64,000 nt of DNA from Streptomyces sp. TLI_171 (lineage in GTDB: Bacteria > Actinomycetota > Actinomycetes > Streptomycetales > Streptomycetaceae), in assembly GCF_003610255.1 (NCBI RefSeq), contig NZ_RAPS01000001.1, positions 4,526,001-4,590,000 of the forward strand, read 5' to 3'. The notes under the pieces are model-generated. The model saw only the letters and a program-made list of their open reading frames with translations. It ran no database searches and was not told the origin of the DNA. Of the stretch, positions 43,120 through 53,736 are shown piece by piece. How positions within the stretch are numbered: the first letter of the stretch is position 1; every line of letters begins with the position of its first letter. The position numbers were made by a program, and so were the translations under genes.

Positions 43120-43368
43120 GTGATCCGGTCGAAGCGGATGGGCAAGGTCGTCGGGGGCACCGTGCTGTGCCTGGCCGCCGGAGCGTGGGGCGCGACATCC
43201 GCGGCCGCCGCCGAACCGGGCGTCGCCGCCAGCCCCGAACCGGCCGCCGCCAGGCTCGCCCCGCCCACCGGCTCGGTGGGCTCGGCCGGGGTGTACGCCG
43301 TCGGCGGCGGCCTGGTCGTGGTGGCCGGCGGCGCCGCCGCCTGGCTGCGCAAGCGCAAGAAGGCCTGA
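43120..43368 (+). CDS. Small secreted or surface-anchored protein with C-terminal transmembrane segment
   Basis: An 82-residue protein. The N-terminus is a signal peptide (MIRSKRMGKVVGGTVLCLAAGAWG..., likely cleavage near AAAA-EPG, residues 29-33). An Ala/Pro-rich mature region has LAPPTG at 46-51, then a hydrophobic helix at about 58-75 and a basic tail RKRKKA. The order motif-helix-basic tail is that of sortase cell-wall sorting signals. LAPPTG resembles the actinobacterial LAxTG/LPxTG motif but has one extra Pro, so sortase anchoring is uncertain. The GTG at 43120 is chosen; ATG at 43138 would also give a signal peptide. No relative was recognised. Confidence 0.7.
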   Translation: MIRSKRMGKVVGGTVLCLAAGAWGATSAAAAEPGVAASPEPAAARLAPPTGSVGSAGVYAVGGGLVVVAGGAAAWLRKRKKA

Positions 43369-43375
43369 CCGAACG

Positions 43376-43415
43376 GCTGCGGCCCGCCCCCTCGTCCGAG
43401 GTGGCGGGCCGCAGC
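43376..43415. terminator. Bidirectional terminator between the small surface protein and ppc
   Basis: A perfect 13-bp outer stem (GCTGCGGCCCGCC at 43376-43388 with GGCGGGCCGCAGC at 43403-43415) encloses an inner CCTCG/CGAGG hairpin. It serves the two convergent genes. Confidence 0.85.
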
Positions 43416-43429
43416 GTCGGCGCCGTGCG

Positions 43430-46225
<2,796 letters not shown>

Positions 46226-46414
46226 GGCTGGCTCCCTGTGGTGGTGGGGTTCGGCAACGGCTCTGCCATCACCGCAGTGCGGGTGACGGGTGCGGACCGC
46301 GCTGTCCGACGGGCAACAGCATAGGTGGCACGGGGTGCCAGACCCGAGAGGTGGCCGGATGGCGGACACGCGGGCGGCAGCCGCACCCCTGGCGGCCGGC
46401 CCGCGTCACTTGCG

Positions 46415-46420
46415 TATCGT
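46415..46420 (+). promoter_or_regulatory. -10 box for leaderless histidine kinase transcript
   Basis: TATCGT lies 6 nt before the ATG at 46427 with no ribosome binding site between. Confidence 0.5.
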
Positions 46421-46426
46421 TGCCGC

Positions 46427-47695
46427 ATGAGTGTGAAGCCGGCGGGGGACGGCGTGTGGTGGTGGGCGCGCAGGCGCAGCGCGGTGCTGGACGTGGCGCT
46501 GGCGGTGGTGTCGGGCCTGGAGTGCGCTTTCGGGGCGCACGGCCTGGTGCGGGACCGCTTGCAGTGGGGCCTCGGGCCGACCGTGGTGTGCGTGGTGCTG
46601 GGGGCGCTCGCCGGGGCGTCGCTGGTGGTGCGGCGCCGGTGGCCGGTGGTCCCCGTGGTGGTGGCGCTGGTGTTCGTGCCCGGGTTCTTCGGCGTGGTGC
46701 TGCTGGTGGTGTCGCTGTACACGCTGGCGGCGACCTGGGAGTGGCCGTCGCGGCGGGCCAGGGTGATCGTGCTGTCGGCGGTCGCGATGGTGGAGACCTT
46801 CGGGATGGTGATGCTGGCGATGACGGCGCCGTCCGAGGCGCCGCCGTCCGAGCCGCTCCCGCCGGGCTGGGTGCTCGCGGTGATCGCGGGCTTCGTCGCG
46901 GTGGGCATGGCGCTCGCCCCGGTGGTGACCGGCCTGTACGTGGGGGCGCGGCGGCGGCTGGTGGAGTCGCTGACGGACCGGGCGCAGGGCCTGGAGACGG
47001 AGCTGACGCTGTTGGCCGAGCAGGCCAGGGAGCGGGCGTGGCGGGCCCGGGCCGAGGAGCGGACCAGGATCGCCCGGGAGATGCACGACGTGGTGGCGCA
47101 CCGGGTGAGCCTGATGGTGGTGCACGCGGCGGCGGTCGAGCGGATCGTCCCCAAGGACCCGGTGAAGGCGCAGCAGTCGGCGAAGCTGATCGGGGAGACC
47201 GGCCGGCAGGCGCTGGACGAGCTGCGGGAGATCCTCGGGGTGCTGCGGATGACCGAGCCGAAGGAGCCGGTGGAGGCGCCGGTCGGCGGGCTGGGCGAGC
47301 TGCCGGACCTGGTGGAGCAGTCCCGGGTGGCGGGCATGGCGGTGGCGCTGACGGTCAGCGGCGAGCGCCGGGCGTACGTCGCGGAGGCCGAGCAGACCGC
47401 CTACCGGGTGGTGCAGGAGGGCCTGACGAACGCGCACAAGCACGCGGGCGGGGCGCGGGTGGCGGTGCTGCTGGCGTACGTGCCGAACGGGGTGCGGGTG
47501 TCGGTGGTGAACGACTGCCCGGGCGGCGCGGCGGTGTCGGTGGCGCTGCCGAGCGGCGGCAACGGCCTGGTCGGGATGCGCGAGCGGGTGCTGGCGCTGG
47601 GCGGGAGCTTCCACGCCGGGCCGGCCGACGGCGGGTTCCGGGTGGAGGCGGTGCTGCCGTCCCGGCTGCGGCTGCCGGAAGTGCCGCTCGCCTGA
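46427..47695 (+). CDS. Orphan NarL-type sensor histidine kinase
   Basis: A 422-residue kinase with four to five N-terminal transmembrane helices (about residues 25-175), a coiled linker and an HisKA_3 domain (RTRIAREMHDVVAHRVSLMVVHA; phospho-His near residue 221). An HATPase_c domain follows with the N box VVQEGLTNAHKHAG (about 330) and a G box GNGLVGMRERV. It would phosphorylate a NarL-family response regulator, but no partner is adjacent and the gene is followed in the opposite direction by a SUKH gene. The start ATG at 46427 follows TATCGT by 6 nt. The signal is unknown. It is divergent from ppc. Confidence 0.9.
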   Translation: MSVKPAGDGVWWWARRRSAVLDVALAVVSGLECAFGAHGLVRDRLQWGLGPTVVCVVLGALAGASLVVRRRWPVVPVVVALVFVPGFFGVVLLVVSLYTLAATWEWPSRRARVIVLSAVAMVETFGMVMLAMTAPSEAPPSEPLPPGWVLAVIAGFVAVGMALAPVVTGLYVGARRRLVESLTDRAQGLETELTLLAEQARERAWRARAEERTRIAREMHDVVAHRVSLMVVHAAAVERIVPKDPVKAQQSAKLIGETGRQALDELREILGVLRMTEPKEPVEAPVGGLGELPDLVEQSRVAGMAVALTVSGERRAYVAEAEQTAYRVVQEGLTNAHKHAGGARVAVLLAYVPNGVRVSVVNDCPGGAAVSVALPSGGNGLVGMRERVLALGGSFHAGPADGGFRVEAVLPSRLRLPEVPLA

Positions 47696-47702
47696 CGGGC
47701 CG

Positions 47703-48209
47703 TCAGGCCCGGTCGGCGGTGAGCAGCCGGTGCGGGGCGAGGCCGAGCACCAGGGTGCCGATGGCCTGGTCGACGCTGTGGCCGAGGAACCACTCGCCGG
47801 TGTGGTCGAGGCTGTAGACCCGGCCCTGCTCGTCGAGGGCCAGCAGGGCCTGCCCGTACAGTTCCTCGCCGAGCGGGGCCAGCCGGGTGTCCAGGGCGCG
47901 GCCGAGGTCGGCGAGGGCGCGCGGGGCGTGCAGCCCGCAGCGCGGGTCGAGCAGGAACGGGGTGCGGGCCAGCGTCTGCCCGGGGCCGGGAACCTCGAAG
48001 GCCAGGCCGCCGAACTCCGCCCAGGCCTCGATCGCGGCCGGGAACACCGAGTGCTGCGGGTCCAGCGGACTGCCGTGCGCGACCAGGGCGTCGGCCCACT
48101 GCTCGGCCTGCCGGATCTCCCAGCGGCCGGGGTGCCAGCCGGCCTGCTTGAGCGCGGCGGCGACGTCGGCCGGGAAGCGGGGCTGGGTGCGGACGGTGGT
48201 GGCGTTCAG
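47703..48209 (-). CDS. SUKH-3 family (immunity-type) protein, apparent CTG start
   Basis: A 168-residue SUKH-3-like protein beginning (M)NATTVRTQPRFPADVAAALKQAGW, with the family pattern HPGRWEIRQAEQWADALV, VFPAAIEAWAEFGGLAFEVPGPG and LGEELYGQALLALDEQGRVYSLDHTGEWFLGHSVDQAIGTLVLG. SUKH proteins are intracellular inhibitors of nuclease and deaminase toxins. There is no ATG, GTG or TTG in frame between the upstream stop codon and a GTG at 48047, which would remove the conserved N-terminal third. A CTG at 48209 has GGAG 6 nt upstream and restores the full domain, so a CTG start is proposed. It lies 43 nt downstream of the YwqJ-type deaminase gene on the same strand and is probably its partner. 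Confidence 0.8.
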   Translation of the reverse strand: MNATTVRTQPRFPADVAAALKQAGWHPGRWEIRQAEQWADALVAHGSPLDPQHSVFPAAIEAWAEFGGLAFEVPGPGQTLARTPFLLDPRCGLHAPRALADLGRALDTRLAPLGEELYGQALLALDEQGRVYSLDHTGEWFLGHSVDQAIGTLVLGLAPHRLLTADRA

Positions 48210-48252
48210 GGCGTGCTCCGGGGATTCGGGGACAGGGGCGGTGCGGGGCGGG

Positions 48253-48708
48253 TCAGCGGCCGGGCGGGCCGACCTCGACGCTGGCCACGTTCAGATGATC
48301 CAGCAGCGGGCCGCAGGAACGGCACGGCGGCGCGTGCGTGCCGTGCGCCGGATCACCCTCCTCGCGGATCCGCACCGTGGTCAGCCGCGCGCCCTTCAGC
48401 GCCTTGCGGGCCTCCTGCACCGTCATCGGCTTGCGCGCCGCCCGCTTCGAGCGGGACGCGTCGACCTGCCCCAGGTACTGGGACAGCAGCGCCGCCTCCG
48501 GGCAGCGGCCGACGAAGCGCTCGCGCTTCTCCACCGGCAGCGCCGCCAGGAACTCGCCGACCAACGGGTGCAGCATCGGGGCCAGTTCGGACTTGTCCCC
48601 GGCCAGCGTGTGCACCTCGCCGCTGCGCAGCGACAGCGCCGCGGCCACCGCGGGCAGCAGGCTGTCGCGCTCGTGGCGCAGCACGGGCGGCGGGCCCGAC
48701 GGATCCAT
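48253..48708 (-). CDS. YwqJ-type deaminase domain protein
   Basis: A 151-residue cytosolic protein with the zinc-dependent deaminase motifs C69-P-E71 (GRCPEAALLSQYL) and P-C129-x-x-C132 (HAPPCRSCGPLLDHL). This is the pattern of the YwqJ-related family of polymorphic-toxin deaminases. No signal peptide or other export domain is seen, so it is a stand-alone deaminase. The start is ATG 48708 with GAGGAG upstream. The SUKH-3 gene lies directly downstream, as expected for a toxin-immunity pair. Whether it is active as a toxin, or a domesticated enzyme, is unknown. Confidence 0.88.
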   Translation of the reverse strand: MDPSGPPPVLRHERDSLLPAVAAALSLRSGEVHTLAGDKSELAPMLHPLVGEFLAALPVEKRERFVGRCPEAALLSQYLGQVDASRSKRAARKPMTVQEARKALKGARLTTVRIREEGDPAHGTHAPPCRSCGPLLDHLNVASVEVGPPGR

Positions 48709-49017
48709 GACTGCTCCTCGGCGTTGTGCGGCGCACCGGCAGTTCTCCGCTGCCGGGGGTCTGCTGACGGACGGTGAACCGCCGCGGACCGGAAGGTCCA
48801 CGGACGGTGAATCCTCACCCCAGAGCATCCAGCCTGCCAAACCGCACCGACGCGCGCCGCGCCGGGGTGCGGACACGGGGCGCGCGGAGGTGTACGGAGG
48901 GCCGAACTGCGGCCCCGCGCGCCCCGGGTGGCATCCACCGGTTTTGCCGATTGTGCCCCGATGGGCCCGGGCGGGCCGGTACCGTTCGAGCGACGCGGCG
49001 GCAAGGGGGGTCTTGCA
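48709..49017. other. Divergent intergenic region with a 12-bp direct repeat
   Basis: This 309-bp gap separates the divergent deaminase and sugar-cluster genes. ACGGACGGTGAA occurs twice, at 48767-48778 and 48800-48811, 33 bp apart (about three helical turns). No gene is supported; no convincing promoter hexamers were identified. Confidence 0.6.
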
Positions 49018-50193
49018 ATGGGGTCGAACGTCGTGGCGCACGAGGCGCCAGCCGAACACGTGCCCACACCGGGCAGCACCGAAGAACAACCCGACCGGCG
49101 GATCGGACTCGCCGTCATCGGCGCCGGCTACTGGGGCCCGAACCTGGTCCGCAACGCCCAGCAGACCGCCGCACTGCGGCTGCACTGGCTGTGCGACCTC
49201 GACGAGCAGCGCTCCCGCAAGGTCCTCGGCGAGTACTCCACCGTCGCCGCCACCACCTCCTTCGAGCAGGTGCTCGCCGACGAGCGGGTGCAGGCGGTGG
49301 CCATCGCCACCCCCGCCGCCGCCCACCACCGGCTGGCCCGGGCCGCCCTGGAGGCCGGGAAGCACGTCCTGGTGGAGAAGCCGATCACCACCACCGTCGA
49401 GGAGGCCGCCGACCTGGTCGCCCTCGCGGAGGAACGCGGCCTGGTCCTGATGTGCGACCACACCTTCTGCTACACCCCCGTGGTGCGGCGGATCCGCGAA
49501 CTGGTGCACGGCGGCGAGATCGGCGACGTCCAGTTCTTCGACTCCGTCCGGATCAACCTCGGACTCGTCCAGCCCGACGTCGACGTGCTGTGGGACCTCG
49601 CCCCGCACGACCTGTCCATCCTGGACTTCGTCCTGCCGCCCGGGGTCGAACCCGTCGGCGTCAGCGCCCAGGCCGCCGACCCGATCGGCGCCGGCCGCGC
49701 CTGCGTCGCCTACCTGACGCTGCGGCTGTCCAACGGCGCGCTCGCCCACTGCCACGTCAACTGGCTGTCCCCGACCAAGGTCCGCACCACGCTGATCGGC
49801 GGCTCCCGCCGCACCCTGGTCTGGGACGACCTCAACCCGCAGGCCCGGCTGGCGATCCACGACCGCGGCGTCGACCTCACCCCGCCCGACGAACTCACCG
49901 ACGCCATCCGGCACCGGGCCCTGATCTCCTACCGGGTCGGCGACATGGTCGCCCCCGCCCTGGTCGAACAGGAAGCCCTGCGCAACGTGATGGGCGAGTT
50001 CGCCGCCGCCATCACCGAGGGCCGCGCCCCGCTCACCGACGGCCGGGCCGGCCTGCGCGTGCTGCGCCTGCTGCACGCCGCCTCCCGCAGCCTCGAACTC
50101 GGCGGGGCGACCGTCCCCGTGGACGCCACCGCCTCCGACGCCGACCTGATCTCCCGTCAGCTCCCCGCCCAGCAGAAGGCCGCCGCACGATGA
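49018..50193 (+). CDS. Gfo/Idh/MocA-family oxidoreductase (WbpB-like)
   Basis: A 391-residue oxidoreductase. The NAD(P)-binding motif is GAGYWG (residues 35-40), and the family E-K-P motif is E120-K121-P122 in HVLVEKPITTT, whose Lys is catalytic. The C-terminal alpha/beta domain contains DLAPHDLSILDF. Such enzymes oxidise a sugar C3 hydroxyl (WbpB on UDP-GlcNAcA). The start is ATG 49018 behind GGGGGG. It heads a tightly spaced four-gene cluster: its stop overlaps the next ATG (ATGA). It may precede the C3-type aminotransferase at 52495 in the same pathway. Confidence 0.9.
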   Translation: MGSNVVAHEAPAEHVPTPGSTEEQPDRRIGLAVIGAGYWGPNLVRNAQQTAALRLHWLCDLDEQRSRKVLGEYSTVAATTSFEQVLADERVQAVAIATPAAAHHRLARAALEAGKHVLVEKPITTTVEEAADLVALAEERGLVLMCDHTFCYTPVVRRIRELVHGGEIGDVQFFDSVRINLGLVQPDVDVLWDLAPHDLSILDFVLPPGVEPVGVSAQAADPIGAGRACVAYLTLRLSNGALAHCHVNWLSPTKVRTTLIGGSRRTLVWDDLNPQARLAIHDRGVDLTPPDELTDAIRHRALISYRVGDMVAPALVEQEALRNVMGEFAAAITEGRAPLTDGRAGLRVLRLLHAASRSLELGGATVPVDATASDADLISRQLPAQQKAAAR

Positions 50194-51170
50194 ACGCCGC
50201 CGTCACCCTCGAAGGCTCCCGCTGCCTGGTCACCGGCGGCGCCGGAACCATCGGCTCCACCGTCGTCGACCAGCTCCTCGAAGCCGGGGCCCGCGAGGTC
50301 GTCGTCCTCGACAACTTCGTCCGCGGCCGGATGGCCAACCTGGCGCACGCGCAGGAGATCGCCGCCCCCGGGCAGCTCCGGGTCGTCGACGGCGACATCC
50401 GCGACCGCGCCCTGCTGCGCGAGCTGCTCTCCCCGGGCACCGACGCGCTCTTCCACCTCGCCGCCATCCGGATCACCCAGTGCGCCGCCGAGCCCCGGCT
50501 GGCCCTGGAGATCATGGTCGACGGCACCTTCGACGTGGTCGAGGCCGCCGCCGAGGTCGGCGTCGGCAAGGTCATCGCCTCCTCCACCGCCTCGGTCTAC
50601 GGCCTCGCCGACACCTTCCCGACGCCGGAGACCCAGCACCCCTACAACAACGACACCCTCTACGGGGCCGCCAAGGTCTTCAACGAGGGCCTGCTGCGCA
50701 GCTTCCACGCCATGTCCGGCCTCGACTACGTCGCCCTGCGCTACTTCAACGTGTACGGCCCCCGGATGGACGTGCACGGCCGCTACACCGAGGTCTTCAT
50801 CCGCTGGATGGAACGGATCGCCGCCGGACAGCAGCCCCTGATCTTCGGCGACGGCGCCCAGACCATGGACTTCGTCTACACCGAGGACATCGCCCGGGCC
50901 AACCTGCTCGCCGCCGCCGCCCCCGTCACCGACCGGGTCTACAACATCGCCTCCGGCGCCGAGGTCTCCCTCCGCGGCCTCGCCGACGCGCTCCTCGAAG
51001 CCATGGACTCCGACCTCGGCGTCGAACACGCCCCGGCCCGCGACACCGCCGGCGGTGTGGTCCGCCGCCTCGCCGACATCGCCGCCGCCGAGCGCGACCT
51101 CGGCTGGAAGCCCGAACTCGGCCTCACCGACGGCCTCCGCAAGCTCGTCGCCTGGTGGCGCGAGCAGTAG
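50190..51170 (+). CDS. NAD-dependent sugar-nucleotide epimerase/dehydratase (extended SDR)
   Basis: A 326-residue extended SDR with NAD motif GGAGTIGS (residues 16-23) and catalytic Y158-x-x-x-K162 (YGAAK). The pattern HLAAIRITQCAAEPRLALEIMVDGTF, the ALRYFNVYGPRMDVHGRYTEVFIRWMERIAAG block and DFVYTEDIARAN resemble UDP-GlcNAc 4-epimerases and UDP-glucuronate/GlcNAc-type epimerases. The exact reaction is not decidable. The ATG overlaps the stop of the Gfo/Idh gene. Confidence 0.88.
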   Translation: MNAAVTLEGSRCLVTGGAGTIGSTVVDQLLEAGAREVVVLDNFVRGRMANLAHAQEIAAPGQLRVVDGDIRDRALLRELLSPGTDALFHLAAIRITQCAAEPRLALEIMVDGTFDVVEAAAEVGVGKVIASSTASVYGLADTFPTPETQHPYNNDTLYGAAKVFNEGLLRSFHAMSGLDYVALRYFNVYGPRMDVHGRYTEVFIRWMERIAAGQQPLIFGDGAQTMDFVYTEDIARANLLAAAAPVTDRVYNIASGAEVSLRGLADALLEAMDSDLGVEHAPARDTAGGVVRRLADIAAAERDLGWKPELGLTDGLRKLVAWWREQ

Positions 51171-51301
51171 CAGCCCCGCGGCTCGCACTGCTCCCCTTCT
51201 CCCGCCCCCGTCAGGGGCGCGGGGCGGACGGCTCCCGTCAGCAGGATCGCGCCGGGACGGGCCAGTTGCAGGTGGGCGCGACCCCGACGCGAAGGAGCAC
51301 C

Positions 51302-52438
51302 ATGTCCACCATCCCGGTGATGATCCCCTGGCTCGGCGAGGAAGAGGCCGAGGCCGCCGCGGCGGCCGTCCGCTCCGGGTGGGTCGCGCAGGGCCCCCGG
51401 GTGGCCGCGTTCGAGAAGGCGTTCGCCGCGTTCACCGGCGCGCCGCACGCCGTCGCGGTCTCCAACTGCACCACCGCCCTGCACCTGGCCCTGATCGGCG
51501 CCGGGGTCGGACCCGGCGACGAGGTCGTCGTCCCGTCGCTGTCGTTCATCGCCACCGCCAACGCCGTCACCTACGTCGGCGCCGCACCGGTCTTCGCGGA
51601 CGTCGACCCGGCCACCGCCAACCTGACCCCGGAGACCGTCGCGCCGCTGCTCACCGGGCGCACCCGCGCGGTGATCGCCGTCGACCAGGGCGGCGTCCCC
51701 GTCGACCTGGAGGCGATCCGCGAACTGGTCGAGCCGCGCGGCATCGCCGTGGTCGAGGACGCCGCGTGCGCCGCCGGCTCCGTCTACCGGGGCCGCCCGG
51801 CCGGCGCGGGGGCCGCGATCGCCGCGTACTCCTTCCACCCGCGCAAGCTGCTCACCACCGGCGAGGGCGGCATGGTCACCTGCCAGGACGGTGAACTCGC
51901 CGCCCGGCTGCGGCGGTTGCGCGAGCACGGGATGAGCGTCTCGGCCGCCGACCGGCACGCCGGCGCGGGCGGGGCGGGCGTGGTCGAGACGTACGACGAG
52001 ATCGGGTTCAACCACCGGATGACCGACGTCCAGGCGGCGATCGGCCTGGTGCAGCTCGGCAAGCTCCCCGCGATGGTCGCCCGCCGCCGCGAACTCGCCG
52101 AGCGCTACCGAGAGTTGCTCGGGCCGGAACTGGCCGCGCGGCTGGTCGCCGACCCCGCGCACGGCACCTCCAACTTCCAGTCGCTGTGGCTGCTGCTCCC
52201 CGAGGACGCGCCCGACCGCGGCGAGGTCCTCACCCGCCTCGCCGCGAACGGCGTCTCCGCGCGGCGCGGCATCATGGCCGCGCACCTGGAGGCCCCGTAC
52301 AAGGGCGCCGCCCGGGCGCCGCTCCCGGTCACCGAGACGATCACCTCGCGGACGCTGATCCTGCCGCTGTACCACTCGCTGACCCACGAACAGCAGGACC
52401 ACGTGGTCGGCGCCCTCGCCGCCGCGTTGGAGCGCTGA
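51302..52438 (+). CDS. DegT/DnrJ/EryC1/StrS aminotransferase (C4-type-like)
   Basis: A 378-residue PLP-dependent sugar aminotransferase. The PLP lysine is K182 (YSFHPRKLLTTGEGGM); other conserved segments are SNCTTALHLALIGAGVGPGDEVVVPSLSFIATANAV and EDAACAAGS, and IGFNHRMTDVQAAIGLVQL. The HPRKLLTTGEGG pattern is like perosamine- or 4-amino-sugar aminotransferases. The 4-keto sugar substrate is unknown. The start is ATG 51302 after AAGGAG, 131 bp downstream of the SDR gene. Confidence 0.9.
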   Translation: MSTIPVMIPWLGEEEAEAAAAAVRSGWVAQGPRVAAFEKAFAAFTGAPHAVAVSNCTTALHLALIGAGVGPGDEVVVPSLSFIATANAVTYVGAAPVFADVDPATANLTPETVAPLLTGRTRAVIAVDQGGVPVDLEAIRELVEPRGIAVVEDAACAAGSVYRGRPAGAGAAIAAYSFHPRKLLTTGEGGMVTCQDGELAARLRRLREHGMSVSAADRHAGAGGAGVVETYDEIGFNHRMTDVQAAIGLVQLGKLPAMVARRRELAERYRELLGPELAARLVADPAHGTSNFQSLWLLLPEDAPDRGEVLTRLAANGVSARRGIMAAHLEAPYKGAARAPLPVTETITSRTLILPLYHSLTHEQQDHVVGALAAALER

Positions 52439-52494
52439 GCGGCCCCGTCCCCGCCACCCGGTACGCCCGTCCGTCAGTTGAGAGGTTGACCTTC

Positions 52495-53601
52495 GTGACC
52501 GACATCCCTCTTGTCGACCTGCACGCCTCGCACGCCGAGATCGCCGACGAGGTCCGTGCGGGCTTCGACGCGGTGCTGGCGAGCGGGGCCTACATCAAGG
52601 GCCCCGACGTGGCCGCGTTCGAGCGGGAGTACGCGCAGTTCTGCGGGGCGGGGCACGCCGTCGGGACGGCGAACGGCACCGACGCGCTGGAGATGGCGTT
52701 GCGGGCGCTGGACCTGCCGCCGGGCGGGGGAGTGGTGCTGCCCGCGAACACCTTCGTGGCCACGGCCGAGGCGGTGGTCCGGGCCGGGCTGACGCCGGTG
52801 CTGGTGGACGTGGACGAGGAGCACCTGCTGATCGACGTCGAGCAGGCGGCGGACCGGGTGCAGGACGCGGTCGCCCTGATGCCGGTGCACCTGAACGGCC
52901 AACTCGCCCCGATGGAAAGCCTGCTGGAGATCGCCGACGGCCTCCCGGTGGTGGAGGACGGGGCCCAGTCGCAGGGCGCGACCCGGCACGGGCGGCCCTC
53001 GGGCAGCTGGGGGCGGATCTCGGCGACCAGCTTCTACCCGGGCAAGAACCTGGGGGCGTACGGCGACGCCGGCGCGGTGGTGACGGACGACGCGGACCTC
53101 GCGCAGGCCGTACGGCTGATCGGCGACCACGGATCGGCCCGCAAGTACGTCCACGAGCGCTTCGGGTTCAACTCGCGGATGGACACCCTGCAGGCCGTGG
53201 TGCTGCGCGCCAAGCTGCGGCGGCTGCCGGGGTGGAACGAGGCCCGCCGGGCCGCCGCCGAGCGGTACGACAAGCTGCTGGGCGGGCTGGACGGCATCAC
53301 GCTGCCGCGGACGCTGCCGGGCAACGAGCACGTGTGGCACCTGTACGCGGTGCGGGTCGAGCAGGACCGGGACGGGGTGCTGGCCAGGCTGCAGGAGGCC
53401 GGGATCGGGGCGGGCGTGCACTACCCCGTGCCGGTGCACCTGCAGCCTGCGTTCCGGCAGCTGGGGCACGCCGAGGGCGACTTCCCGGTCACCGAGCGGG
53501 CCGCCGCGCAGCTGCTCACCCTGCCGCTGTTCCCGCAACTCGGCGAGGGCCGGCAGCTGAGGGTCGCAGAGGCGCTGACCGCGGCGCTGGGCCGCGGCTG
53601 A
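52495..53601 (+). CDS. DegT/DnrJ/EryC1/StrS aminotransferase (C3-type, WbpE/FdtB-like)
   Basis: A 368-residue PLP enzyme. The PLP lysine is K184 in SFYPGKNLGAYGDAGAV, the signature seen in sugar 3-aminotransferases such as WbpE, FdtB, DesV and TylB; SGAYIKGPDVAAFEREYAQFCGAGHAVGTANGTDALEMAL and EDGAQSQGA also match. It would aminate a 3-keto sugar nucleotide, plausibly the product of the Gfo/Idh enzyme. The start is GTG 52495 after GAGAGG. It is followed by a hairpin terminator. Confidence 0.9.
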   Translation: MTDIPLVDLHASHAEIADEVRAGFDAVLASGAYIKGPDVAAFEREYAQFCGAGHAVGTANGTDALEMALRALDLPPGGGVVLPANTFVATAEAVVRAGLTPVLVDVDEEHLLIDVEQAADRVQDAVALMPVHLNGQLAPMESLLEIADGLPVVEDGAQSQGATRHGRPSGSWGRISATSFYPGKNLGAYGDAGAVVTDDADLAQAVRLIGDHGSARKYVHERFGFNSRMDTLQAVVLRAKLRRLPGWNEARRAAAERYDKLLGGLDGITLPRTLPGNEHVWHLYAVRVEQDRDGVLARLQEAGIGAGVHYPVPVHLQPAFRQLGHAEGDFPVTERAAAQLLTLPLFPQLGEGRQLRVAEALTAALGRG

Positions 53602-53610
53602 CGCACCGTC

Positions 53611-53646
53611 GGACCCGCCCGGACGGCACCCGGCCGGGCGGTGTCC
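53611..53646 (+). terminator. Terminator hairpin after the sugar cluster
   Basis: GGAC-CCGCCCGG (53611-53622) pairs with CCGGGCGG-T-GTCC (53634-53646), with a single bulged base and an 11-nt loop. It closes the four-gene sugar cluster. Confidence 0.65.
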
Positions 53647-53736
53647 GATCAGCCGGGCCCGTGCCCCTGAACACGAAAGGCGGTTGCCCTACGCTGGTCC
53701 CCGAGGATTTCGGCTTTAGCCAGTGGGGGACCACAG

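Noticed and set aside
47401..48099. Minus-strand frame of 232 codons overlapping the SUKH-3 gene and the kinase end
   Set aside because: It is Arg/Pro/Gly-rich and lacks any domain. The SUKH-3 reading frame explains the region.
48774..51170. 798-codon plus-strand frame ending with the SDR
   Set aside because: The first 470 codons are Arg/Pro/Gly/Ala-rich shadow of the Gfo/Idh gene in another frame. The real SDR starts at ATG 50190, overlapping the preceding stop.
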